From Pseudaeromonas sp041441555 (lineage in GTDB: Bacteria; Pseudomonadota; Gammaproteobacteria; Enterobacterales; Aeromonadaceae): DNA of 14,167 nt. The notes under the pieces are model-generated. The model searched no databases, had not been told where the DNA came from, and worked only from the letters and a program-made list of their open reading frames with translations. Shown one piece after another: positions 1 to 6,550 of the stretch (the first letter of the stretch is position 1; every line of letters starts with the position of its first letter). Location of the stretch: contig JASDSW010000063.1 of assembly GCA_041441555.1 (NCBI GenBank), positions 1 to 14,167 of the forward strand. The letters are read 5' to 3'. The translations under genes and the position numbers were made by a program.

Positions 1-26
1 ACGCTACCGGACATCTCGTCCGTCGA

Positions 27-72
27 TGAGGGCGCATTATAGGGAGCGGTTTTCGCCTGACAAGGCTTTTTT
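27..72 (-). promoter_or_regulatory. Ribosomal RNA operon P1 promoter
   Basis: On the minus strand a -35 box TTGTCA (58-63) is followed by a 16-base spacer and a perfect -10 box TATAAT (36-41). The GC-rich discriminator GCGCC (31-35) follows directly. This spacing and discriminator are the hallmark of stringently controlled rrn P1 promoters, and the core is nearly the same as E. coli rrnB P1 as I remember it. A run of six A on the minus strand (67-72) just upstream of -35 could be part of an UP element. Transcription would start near base 27 and run off the left edge, so a 16S rRNA gene is predicted just outside the window. hemG also lies directly upstream of an rrn operon in E. coli. Confidence 0.88.
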
Positions 73-148
73 GCGCCTGCCGTTTCGTTCGCGCAAATAA
101 CCGGCACAACGCGCCGAATCTGCACAAAACCTCTCGTTACGCATCGAT

Positions 149-673
149 CTATCGGCAACCGAGGAACTCTTCAGCGAACTTTTCCACCTGATGCCAGTCG
201 GTAAACTCCAGATCCTGGTGTTTATCCGTACTCCCCCCGGTCATCCACATGATGAACTGGATTATCAGGGTCTGCCACCAGGTATAGATGGAGTAGCGCA
301 ACGCCCCGGCGAACACGGCACAATACTTCGGCTGCCAGGGCGAACGCTGTAGCCATTTACGGGTGTACACATTGGTCATTGGCTGGCGCTTTTCTGACTT
401 GCGCGCGGTTAGGCAGACGGCGATGAAGGCCGCCTCACAACCAGCCAAATCCTGAACTCGCTGTCGGACCCGCTGAGTCAGCAGCTTGGGAAAGTGACCG
501 TAACGAACGGAGGCCGCCACCAGCACCCGTGCATATTCCGCCAGATTTTGGCTCGGCTCCTCGGCGAGCTGCCGCCACTCCACCTCATAACCCGGCACAT
601 GACTCACCATGCGCTCGAGGATCTTCCGCGTCTGCCCATCATGGGTTGCATACCAAATCAACAGCTTGGCCAT
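149..673 (-). CDS. hemG: Protoporphyrinogen IX dehydrogenase (quinone), HemG
   Basis: This enzyme oxidises protoporphyrinogen IX to protoporphyrin IX, the penultimate step of haem synthesis, passing electrons through FMN to the respiratory quinone pool at the inner membrane. The 174-residue product is a long-chain flavodoxin. An FMN phosphate-binding loop (T10-HDGQT) lies at the N terminus, ASVRYGHF at 54-61 is near the second flavin loop, and the insert that sets HemG apart from ordinary flavodoxins (GALRYSIYTWWQ, then IIQFIMWMTGGSTD) covers about 123-150. Length is close to that of E. coli HemG (181). The ATG start at 673 has the Shine-Dalgarno AAGGAG five bases upstream, and this site overlaps the stop codon of yigZ, so the two genes look translationally coupled. 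Downstream lies an rRNA promoter with no visible terminator between. Confidence 0.95.
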   Translation of the reverse strand: MAKLLIWYATHDGQTRKILERMVSHVPGYEVEWRQLAEEPSQNLAEYARVLVAASVRYGHFPKLLTQRVRQRVQDLAGCEAAFIAVCLTARKSEKRQPMTNVYTRKWLQRSPWQPKYCAVFAGALRYSIYTWWQTLIIQFIMWMTGGSTDKHQDLEFTDWHQVEKFAEEFLGCR

Positions 674-682
674 TTACTCTCC

Positions 683-1303
683 TTATTTATCCTCAAACCA
701 CGATACGCGAATGCGGCCGTGACTGCGATTTCGGACCGCGAGGATGAAATCCTCTTGCACAGTCAGCGGGCAAAGCCCGGTGACACACACTTGTTCTTCA
801 TAGGAATAGGCCACCGATTCACAGACGAATTGTTCCATCAGCCACTGACACAGCGGCAACTCCTCATAGCTGCAACAGAGGCTGAATGGCTGGCTGGCCA
901 CGACTAGGCGCGTGGCGACCGAACTCAATAATTCAGAGGCACCATAGCTGTAGGCCCGGACTAGACCTCCGGTGCCCAGCTTGATTCCACCATAGTAACG
1001 GACTACCACGATCGCGATCTCACCCAAACCACTGCCCAGCAACAGATTCAGCAACGGCTTTCCTGCGGTGCCGGATGGTTCCCCGTCGTCACAGAAGCCA
1101 TAACTTTGGCTATCCCACGGGGCCGCAGCGACGCAGGCCCAGCAGAGATGGCGCGCGGCAGGATGTTCATGCCGCATCGCCACCAACCACTCCCGCACGG
1201 CCTCCTTGCCGGAGACATGACGCAAGTAAGTGAGAAAACGGCTCTTCTTAACCTCTTCGCTCTGACTCACGAGTCCAACCGGGACTCGGTAATTACTGCT
1301 CAC
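683..1303 (-). CDS. yigZ: IMPACT (UPF0029) family protein YigZ
   Basis: The protein belongs to the YigZ/IMPACT family, whose eukaryotic members act in translational control; the bacterial role is not settled. The 206-residue product has the UPF0029 fold at about 15-130 with the family signature GEPSGTAGKP at 74-83 and YYGGIKLGTGGL at 103-114. A DUF1949-like ferredoxin-fold domain follows at about 138-200. Nine cysteines are scattered through it. The likely start is GTG at 1303, with GAGG about seven bases upstream; no in-frame ATG lies nearby upstream. hemG follows after nine bases. In E. coli the potassium transporter gene trkH lies between yigZ and hemG; it is absent here. Confidence 0.92.
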   Translation of the reverse strand: MSSNYRVPVGLVSQSEEVKKSRFLTYLRHVSGKEAVREWLVAMRHEHPAARHLCWACVAAAPWDSQSYGFCDDGEPSGTAGKPLLNLLLGSGLGEIAIVVVRYYGGIKLGTGGLVRAYSYGASELLSSVATRLVVASQPFSLCCSYEELPLCQWLMEQFVCESVAYSYEEQVCVTGLCPLTVQEDFILAVRNRSHGRIRVSWFEDK

Positions 1304-1331
1304 GCGCCATCCTCATCCCCTTTGTTCCCGA

Positions 1332-1400
1332 GGGCTCAGGCATATTCAACAAATCATGGCCATCAGGCAACCACCACCGAATCAGCCGTCACCTGAGCCC
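1332..1400. repeat. Perfect 9-base inverted repeat in the yigZ / regulator intergenic region
   Basis: GGGCTCAGG at 1332-1340 is matched by its exact reverse complement CCTGAGCCC at 1392-1400, with 51 bases between. The pair lies in the 258-base divergent gap between yigZ and the response regulator. It could be two operator half-sites for looping, an RNA stem in a yigZ leader, or chance. No other gene or clear signal is seen in this gap. Confidence 0.4.
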
Positions 1401-1501
1401 CAGAATCCCCCCATCGCGATTTTTTATCCCTCATGGGCGAGTCAGTCTGTTGCCGAGCGGTCACGACCCATCATGATGCTCACATCTTCCTGGCCATTTC
1501 C

Positions 1502-1530
1502 TTGCATTTTTAATCACAAATGTGTTCAAT
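1502..1530 (+). promoter_or_regulatory. Weak candidate promoter for the two-component operon
   Basis: TTGCAT (1502-1507) and TTCAAT (1525-1530) are separated by 17 bases in an AT-rich patch just upstream of the response regulator. Each box matches the sigma-70 consensus only partly (3/6 and 4/6), so this is a guess from position and spacing. Confidence 0.22.
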
Positions 1531-1561
1531 CTGCCCACTTGTTGCGGGGGCTCATGAAGAG

Positions 1562-2278
1562 ATGGCGAAAGGTAAACAAATTCTCATCGTGGATGATGAC
1601 CAGGAGATTAGAGAGCTGCTCAAGGAGTATCTCACCCGCTCCGGGTTTGACGTCCTGGCCGCCGCCGAGGGGGGCGAGATGTATCAGCATCTGGCCAGCA
1701 ACGATCCCGATCTGATCATTCTCGACATCATGATGCCGGGTGATGACGGCTTTAGCCTCTGTCAGCAGGTGCGTCGCCGTTCCCAAGTGCCCATCATCAT
1801 GCTGACCGCTGCCTCTGATGAAGCTGATCGCGTCATCGGCCTGGAACTCGGTGCCGATGACTACATCGCTAAACCCTTTAGTCCCCGTGAGTTGATGGCC
1901 CGCATCAAAGCCCTATTGCGTCGAGCCGAATTCCGGCAGCCGGAGAAAGAGAGCGGCCGCCGTATCCGTTTTGCCGACTGGGTGTTAGACACCTTGAGCC
2001 AACACCTGATCAATGACGATGGCACCGAGATGGATCTGACCGGCAGCGATTTCCTGCTGCTATCGCTCTTCTTGCAGCATCCTGGGCAGGTGATGGATCG
2101 CGACAGCATCAGCGACGCCACCCGGGGTCGCGAAACCCTGCCCATGGAGCGCGGGATCGACGTCCAGATCAGCCGTCTGCGCCAAAAGCTCGGTGACAAT
2201 GGGAAAAGCCCCCGCATCATCAAGACGATTCGCGGCAGTGGCTACATGCTGATCGCCGAAGTCAGCCATGAAGAGTAA
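1562..2278 (+). CDS. OmpR/GltR-like response regulator
   Basis: This is a DNA-binding response regulator of the OmpR/PhoB class, partner of the histidine kinase that follows. Numbered from the ATG at 1562, the 238-residue protein has a receiver domain (about 5-120) with acidic pocket D11-D13, phospho-acceptor D55 in LIILDIMMPG, switch T82 and K104 in AKPFSP. A winged-helix effector domain covers about 133-232 and ends in the typical IRGSGYML. The receiver, especially DDDQEIRELL and DGFSLC, resembles Pseudomonas GltR, which controls glucose uptake; that match is from memory. An in-frame ATG at 1520 would add 14 residues unlike the family and has no ribosome site; the 1562 start gives the normal M-A-K-G-K-Q-I-L-I-V-D-D-D opening, although its own ribosome site is weak. 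The kinase gene overlaps its end by 11 bases. Confidence 0.9.
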   Translation: MAKGKQILIVDDDQEIRELLKEYLTRSGFDVLAAAEGGEMYQHLASNDPDLIILDIMMPGDDGFSLCQQVRRRSQVPIIMLTAASDEADRVIGLELGADDYIAKPFSPRELMARIKALLRRAEFRQPEKESGRRIRFADWVLDTLSQHLINDDGTEMDLTGSDFLLLSLFLQHPGQVMDRDSISDATRGRETLPMERGIDVQISRLRQKLGDNGKSPRIIKTIRGSGYMLIAEVSHEE

Positions 2279-3734
2279 GTCGATTTTCTCCCGACTTCTT
2301 CCGCGTTCCCTGCTTTCTCGCATGCTGTGGTTACTTTTGTTGGCCATAGTGCTGGCACAGAGCCTGATCTCGGGTCTCTGGATGCGTCAGCTGCAAAAAC
2401 ACGAACTCGATGGCATGTTGAGCGCCACCCGCAACCTAGCCAATTCGGCGGCAGCCACCATCACCTTCTTCCAATCATTACCGCTGCAATACCGCCAGAT
2501 TGCGCTGGAACAACTGCGCAACATGGGGGGCAGCCGCTTCTTCGTCTCGCTCAATAAGGCGCCGATCCGGCTGGAGCAATTCCCCGATTCCAACCGCAAA
2601 AACCTGGTGATCAACGAGGTTCGCAATGTCCTGCACCACAAGCTGGGCTACGGGCTGACTCTGCAGGTCGACTTCGCCGATCCGGAGGGCTTGCACGTGT
2701 TCGATAATCAGACCCTGCTGGCCGATATTCCGCCCTCCTGGGCTCGTCATACCCTGCTGATGGAGCCCTTGAATCCCCCCATCCTCGTCACGCAAATCGA
2801 GTTGGCCAAGGGGGAATGGCTCTATCTGGCGGCCCTGCTGCCCGCGCCCTACATGACGCTGGAGGAGGCCCCTCTGCCGCCGCACCAGATCCGCTTCATC
2901 GTGTTGTTGAGCGGTATCCTGTTCTTGTTCACCTTCGTGCTGATCCGCTGGCAAACTCGCCCGCTGCGTCAGTTGGCCTCGGCGGCGGTGACGCTGGGCA
3001 AAGACATCGATCAGGCTGCCTTGCCGGAAGAGGGAGCCAGCGAGATAGTCGCGGTCACCCGAGCCATCAACGTCATGCAGCACCGCATCCGCCGCTATAT
3101 CGATGACCGCGAGCGCCTATTCAGCTCCATCTCCCACGATCTGAAGACTCCCATCACCCGCCTGCGCCTGCGGGTGGAGCTGTTGGAGGACGAGCAGCAA
3201 ATCAGCAAGTTCAACAAGGACCTGGATGATCTGGAGATGATGGTCAAGGGGGCGCTGCAGACGGTGAAGGACACGGATATCCATGAGAATATCGAACTCA
3301 TCGACATCAACCAGTTGCTGGAACAGACCGCCGAAGGATACAACCTCGGCGGCAAAGCCCTGGTTCGCATCGAAGGGCGCTGTAAGAAACCCTATCGCGG
3401 CAAACCGCTGGCGCTCAAACGCTGCATCAGCAACCTCGCCGATAACGCCATCAAGTATGGCCACCGGGTCCGCATCATCGTCATGGATGATATCGAGGAG
3501 CAGGATGAGGCCGAAGTGGTCATCCTCTACTTCATCGATGAGGGGCCAGGCCTGCCACCGGATCAGTTGGAGAAGATCTTTGAACCCTATTACCGCCTGA
3601 GCCACGACACACCGGGTACCGGCTTGGGGCTCGGCATAGCCCGCAGCATCGCTCATGCCCACGGCGGCGATCTGGTGCTCGAGAATCGACCGCAAGGGGG
3701 GCTGCAGGCCGTCCTCTCCCTGCCGAGACACTAA
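2268..3734 (+). CDS. Membrane sensor histidine kinase, GtrS-like
   Basis: The 488-residue kinase should phosphorylate the upstream regulator. It has a membrane segment at about 17-37, a periplasmic sensor region of about 170 residues (38-207) and a second membrane segment at 208-227. A HAMP linker follows to about 280. The dimerisation helix carries the phospho-acceptor H290 in SSISHDLKTP. The ATPase domain has an N box around N389-N393 (NLADNAIKYG), a G1 box DEGPGLP (424-430), an F box near F438 and a G2 box GTGLGLG (450-456), so all catalytic motifs are intact. Order and type match Pseudomonas GtrS, which detects glucose-derived acids in its periplasmic domain; ligand here is unknown. The start codon overlaps the regulator's end, and the binding-protein gene starts two bases after its stop, so the three are almost certainly co-transcribed. 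Confidence 0.92.
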   Translation: MKSKSIFSRLLPRSLLSRMLWLLLLAIVLAQSLISGLWMRQLQKHELDGMLSATRNLANSAAATITFFQSLPLQYRQIALEQLRNMGGSRFFVSLNKAPIRLEQFPDSNRKNLVINEVRNVLHHKLGYGLTLQVDFADPEGLHVFDNQTLLADIPPSWARHTLLMEPLNPPILVTQIELAKGEWLYLAALLPAPYMTLEEAPLPPHQIRFIVLLSGILFLFTFVLIRWQTRPLRQLASAAVTLGKDIDQAALPEEGASEIVAVTRAINVMQHRIRRYIDDRERLFSSISHDLKTPITRLRLRVELLEDEQQISKFNKDLDDLEMMVKGALQTVKDTDIHENIELIDINQLLEQTAEGYNLGGKALVRIEGRCKKPYRGKPLALKRCISNLADNAIKYGHRVRIIVMDDIEEQDEAEVVILYFIDEGPGLPPDQLEKIFEPYYRLSHDTPGTGLGLGIARSIAHAHGGDLVLENRPQGGLQAVLSLPRH

Positions 3735-3736
3735 GC

Positions 3737-4987
3737 ATGCGAACCGCCCCTCTCCTGCTTCTCACTCTGCTGCTCAGCCGCTGCGCCGTGGCCAGCGAAA
3801 TCGAGGTGTTGCACTGGTGGACCGCCGGGGGCGAGGCGCGGGCCGCAGATGTCCTGCGCAGCCACTGGCAGGCGTTGGGTCATCGCTGGATTGATGCCGC
3901 CATCACCGGTGGCGGCGGTAACTCGGCCATGCTGGTGCTGCGCAGCCGGGCGCTGAGCCATCAACTGCCGCAGGCAGCCCATCTCAAGGGCGCCGAGCTG
4001 CACCAGTGGGCCCATCGCGGATTCTTGCGCAATCTGGATGATGTGGCGCGCCGCGGTCAGTGGCAGCTGCGCCTCTACCCGTTCATCAGCTCAACCCTCA
4101 ACCACCAGGGCCATTTCGTCGCCGTGCCAGTGGGCCTGCATCGGGTCAATTGGCTCTGGATTAATGGCCCGCTCTTTGAACGTCAGCATCTGACGCCCCC
4201 CCGAGACTGGGAGGAGATGGTCTCTGTCGCGCAACGACTCAAGCAGGCCGGTATCACGCCGTTGGCGATGGGGGATGACCCCTGGCAACTGGCGATCCTG
4301 TTTGAGGCCATTGCGCTGGGTGAGGGCGGAAGTGACTTCTTCCGGCGGGCATTCGTCAATCTGGAGCCAGAGGCGCTCTCCGGCCCGCAGATGCAGCAGG
4401 TGCTTCGCCGCTTTCACAGCCTGCGGAGCTTTCTACCCGCCAACCACATCGGCCTGCCCTGGAACCAGGCGACCCGCATGCTGATGGATGGTCAGGCGGC
4501 CATGCAAGTGATGGGGGACTGGGTCAAGGGCGAACTCAATGAACCAGGGCGCCCGCTCAACCATGACATCCGCTGTCTACCCGCCCCCGGCACCGCCGGC
4601 AAATTCAGCTATAACCTTGATTCGCTGGCCCTGTTCCAGCAGCCGGATCCCGAGCGCGACCTGGCGCAGCAGCGCTTTGCCGAACTACTGATGGATGAAA
4701 ATTTCCAGCTGGAGTACAACCAGGTCAAGGGCTCCATCCCCCCGCTGGCCGAGATGGACTCGGATCAACTCGACCCCTGTGCCCGCCTCTCCATCCAGGC
4801 GCTGCAACAAGCCAATCGCCGCGGCGATCTGGTGCCCAGCATGGCCGAAGGGATGGCCATCCCGCCGAACGTGCAACAGGCGATCTTCGAGCTGCTGGCC
4901 AGCTACTTCAGTGACCCGCAAGGAGATGCCGAGATGACCGCCAAGCAGCTGGCGCGAGCCGTGTTGGCGGTGCGCGCAGAATCGTAA
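3737..4987 (+). CDS. Periplasmic sugar-binding protein, GltB-like, without its transporter
   Basis: This is an extracellular solute-binding protein of the family 1 type used by sugar ABC importers. Of its 416 residues, 1-19 look like a signal peptide with cleavage after AVA. HWWTAGGEA (26-34), GGGGNSAM (58-65), VPVGLHRVNWLW (130-141) and QVMGDWVKGEL (257-267) recall the glucose/mannose-binding proteins of Pseudomonas (GltB) and Thermus; the tryptophans are the kind that stack on sugar rings. A cysteine at 16 is preceded by arginine, a poor lipobox. No permease, ATPase or porin gene follows, unlike the Pseudomonas glt operon. It may therefore present sugar to the periplasmic domain of the kinase, or serve a transporter encoded elsewhere. 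The exact ligand cannot be read from the sequence. Confidence 0.88.
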   Translation: MRTAPLLLLTLLLSRCAVASEIEVLHWWTAGGEARAADVLRSHWQALGHRWIDAAITGGGGNSAMLVLRSRALSHQLPQAAHLKGAELHQWAHRGFLRNLDDVARRGQWQLRLYPFISSTLNHQGHFVAVPVGLHRVNWLWINGPLFERQHLTPPRDWEEMVSVAQRLKQAGITPLAMGDDPWQLAILFEAIALGEGGSDFFRRAFVNLEPEALSGPQMQQVLRRFHSLRSFLPANHIGLPWNQATRMLMDGQAAMQVMGDWVKGELNEPGRPLNHDIRCLPAPGTAGKFSYNLDSLALFQQPDPERDLAQQRFAELLMDENFQLEYNQVKGSIPPLAEMDSDQLDPCARLSIQALQQANRRGDLVPSMAEGMAIPPNVQQAIFELLASYFSDPQGDAEMTAKQLARAVLAVRAES

Positions 4988-5061
4988 AAACCAGGTCCCC
5001 TGCCGGCGGGAGCCCATCCATGATAGACTCACCCCGACAATCCCCGCTCAACGAGGTCAAC

Positions 5062-5271
5062 ATGCAAGGACAAGGCTCTGCTGGTAACGTCATCGCCGCT
5101 TTATGCAGCTTCTTCATTCCCGGCTTGGGACAGCTGGTGCAAGGCCGTCTGCTGATGGCCATCCTTCACTTCGTCTTGGCGGGTGTTCTGTGGATCATCT
5201 TTCTCGGCTGGATCATCCACCTGTGGTCGATCATAGACGCCGCCCTTTGGAAGCCGGCCGCGAGCAACTGA
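5062..5271 (+). CDS. Small TM2-like inner membrane protein
   Basis: The 69-residue product is mostly hydrophobic. A first segment at about 8-26 ends in the turn PGLGQLVQGR (20-29), and a long second segment at about 30-58 ends in SIIDAALW. The glycine-rich turn with a basic residue and the aspartate near the end of the last helix are typical of the TM2-domain group of small membrane proteins; function is unknown. The start at 5062 has GAGG (5053-5056) five bases upstream; an in-frame ATG at 5020 would add 14 polar residues and has no ribosome site. The gene lies 74 bases after the binding protein and 61 bases before tusA. Whether it belongs to either transcription unit is not clear. Confidence 0.75.
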   Translation: MQGQGSAGNVIAALCSFFIPGLGQLVQGRLLMAILHFVLAGVLWIIFLGWIIHLWSIIDAALWKPAASN

Positions 5272-5277
5272 ACCCGC

Positions 5278-5305
5278 TTGATTCCGCACCACTGCCGAGT
5301 ATGAT
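5278..5305 (+). promoter_or_regulatory. Candidate sigma-70 promoter for tusA
   Basis: TTGATT (5278-5283), a 16-base spacer and TATGAT (5300-5305) lie just upstream of tusA. The boxes match consensus in four and five of six positions. The predicted start would give a leader of roughly 20 bases that contains the strong ribosome site GGAGGT at 5322-5327. Confidence 0.45.
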
Positions 5306-5332
5306 CGGCGCCTTCTTGGATGGAGGTGGAAG

Positions 5333-5578
5333 ATGACCGAGCCGTTTAGTGTGGCCCAGCATCAGCTGGATGCCCTGGGGCTGCGTTGCCCGGAGCCGGT
5401 GATGATGGTGCGCAAGATGGTGCGTGGCATGCAACCCGGTGAAACCCTGTTGATCCTGGCCGATGATCCCGCCACTGTTCGCGATATTCCCAGCTTCTGT
5501 CGCCACATGGATCACACCCTGCTGGCCAGCGACACTGTCGCCGCCCCCTATCGCTACCTGATCCGCAAGGGGCTGTGA
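5333..5578 (+). CDS. tusA: Sulfur carrier protein TusA
   Basis: TusA accepts persulfide sulfur from the cysteine desulfurase IscS and passes it to the TusBCD/TusE relay for 2-thiolation of wobble uridine 34 in tRNA; it also influences molybdenum cofactor and iron-sulfur supply. The 81-residue protein has the length of E. coli TusA and a nearly identical core (LDALGLRCPEPVMMVRK at 12-28), with sulfur-carrying C19 in the CPEP motif. The C terminus PYRYLIRKGL is also typical. GGAGGTGG stands about six bases before the ATG, a strong ribosome site. The last codons form one arm of a hairpin shared with the convergent zntB. Confidence 0.96.
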   Translation: MTEPFSVAQHQLDALGLRCPEPVMMVRKMVRGMQPGETLLILADDPATVRDIPSFCRHMDHTLLASDTVAAPYRYLIRKGL

Positions 5579-5592
5579 GTCGCCTCACAGCC
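5571..5592. repeat. Perfect hairpin spanning the facing stop codons of tusA and zntB
   Basis: GGCTGTGAG (5571-5579) and CTCACAGCC (5584-5592) form a 9-base perfect stem with a 4-base loop. The TGA stop of tusA lies in one arm and the TGA stop of zntB on the other strand in the other arm. The genes end only six bases apart. No U tract follows on either strand, so it is not a standard intrinsic terminator; it may be a 3' end stabiliser or pause site for both messages. Confidence 0.6.
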
Positions 5593-6550
5593 ACTTGTGC
5601 AGTCGTAGCCAAAGCGCCAGGCAGACGATCAGGGTCACCAGGGTGCTGACAAACATCAAAAATCCGGTCTCGGATTGCCCTCCGGGAATACCGCCCAGAT
5701 TCACCCCGAACAGCCCGGTCAAAAAGGTGGCCGGCAGAAAGACCATGGCCATGATCGACATGATGTAAGTCCGTCGCGTCATGGCTTCGGTCAACCGCGC
5801 GTTCATCTCATCGGCCAGCAAGGAGGTGCGCGCGATGCTCGAGTCCAGATCTTCCAGCCAGCGCCCCAGTCGATCGGCAATCTCCTGCAGTCGCCGCAGA
5901 TCGTCCAACTCCAGCCAGCCCACCTTTTCATTAGCCAGTCGGCTGAACAGATCCCGCTGCGGCGCCAGATAGCGGCGCGAGACGATCAGTTGGCGACGGA
6001 TATCCGCCAAGTCCACCCGATCCATGCTCCGCTCGCTGAGCAGATGCTCCTCGAGTTCGGCTATCTTTTCCTGCAACTCATCGATGAAATCCCCAGCCTG
6101 CTCGGTGATGTGCTCACACAGATCGACCAACCAGTCCGCCGTATTCAGCGGCCCCATCTTCCTCGCCAAATCCTGCATGATCTCTTCGACCGCCGGCACC
6201 CGCCGCCGCCGCGTCGAGACGATGATGCGATCGTTGATGTAGAAGCGCAGCGCCACCATCTGATCGGGACGTTGCCCCTCGGTGGCGTTGATGCAGCGCA
6301 GGGTCAGCAGCATGCCGCCATTGGCTTTGACCAACTTGGGCCGGCTGCTGTCCCCCTGCAGGGAATCCCGCACCCCATCCGGCAGCAGGGGGGATGTCTT
6401 GATCCACTCGTAGGCATGGGGCGACGAGTAGTCCAGGTGCATCCAGACATCCTCGGCCGGTAACGCGCTGCCCGGCACCAGTTTCTCGGCGCCCCCCTGC
6501 CCATCCAAGCGCAGGGCAAATACGACCGCCGTCGGTAAGTGATGGCTCAT
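5585..6550 (-). CDS. zntB: Zinc transporter ZntB (CorA family)
   Basis: ZntB is a pentameric inner-membrane protein of the CorA/MIT family that moves zinc. The 321-residue protein has a large cytoplasmic N-terminal domain with long charged helices (about 145-260). Two C-terminal membrane helices follow at about 264-281 and 296-316. The family signature GVN is at 282-284 in GLFGVNLGGIPGG; the GGIPG extension is typical of ZntB rather than magnesium-transporting CorA. Length is close to E. coli ZntB (327). The start at 6550 overlaps the stop codon of tag as ATGA, which implies translational coupling, and GAGG stands about nine bases upstream. A longer in-frame reading exists upstream but lies within tag. 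Confidence 0.88.
   Translation of the reverse strand: MSHHLPTAVVFALRLDGQGGAEKLVPGSALPAEDVWMHLDYSSPHAYEWIKTSPLLPDGVRDSLQGDSSRPKLVKANGGMLLTLRCINATEGQRPDQMVALRFYINDRIIVSTRRRRVPAVEEIMQDLARKMGPLNTADWLVDLCEHITEQAGDFIDELQEKIAELEEHLLSERSMDRVDLADIRRQLIVSRRYLAPQRDLFSRLANEKVGWLELDDLRRLQEIADRLGRWLEDLDSSIARTSLLADEMNARLTEAMTRRTYIMSIMAMVFLPATFLTGLFGVNLGGIPGGQSETGFLMFVSTLVTLIVCLALWLRLHKWL

Noticed and set aside
1520..1561. Upstream start codon for the response regulator
   Set aside because: The added residues do not resemble the family, no ribosome site precedes 1520, and a possible promoter -10 box would lie within it.
2478..3083. A 201-codon open frame on the minus strand in the histidine kinase gene
   Set aside because: It has an arginine- and glutamine-rich composition with no domain, opposite a kinase with all motifs intact.
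3737..3796. Lipoprotein signal in the sugar-binding protein
   Set aside because: Cys16 is preceded by Ser-Arg, which does not fit a lipobox, while AVA before residue 20 is a good ordinary signal peptidase site.
5675..6463. A 262-codon open frame on the plus strand across zntB
   Set aside because: It is antisense to zntB, has no ribosome site and reads as low-complexity H/Q/P/R sequence, typical of a shadow frame.
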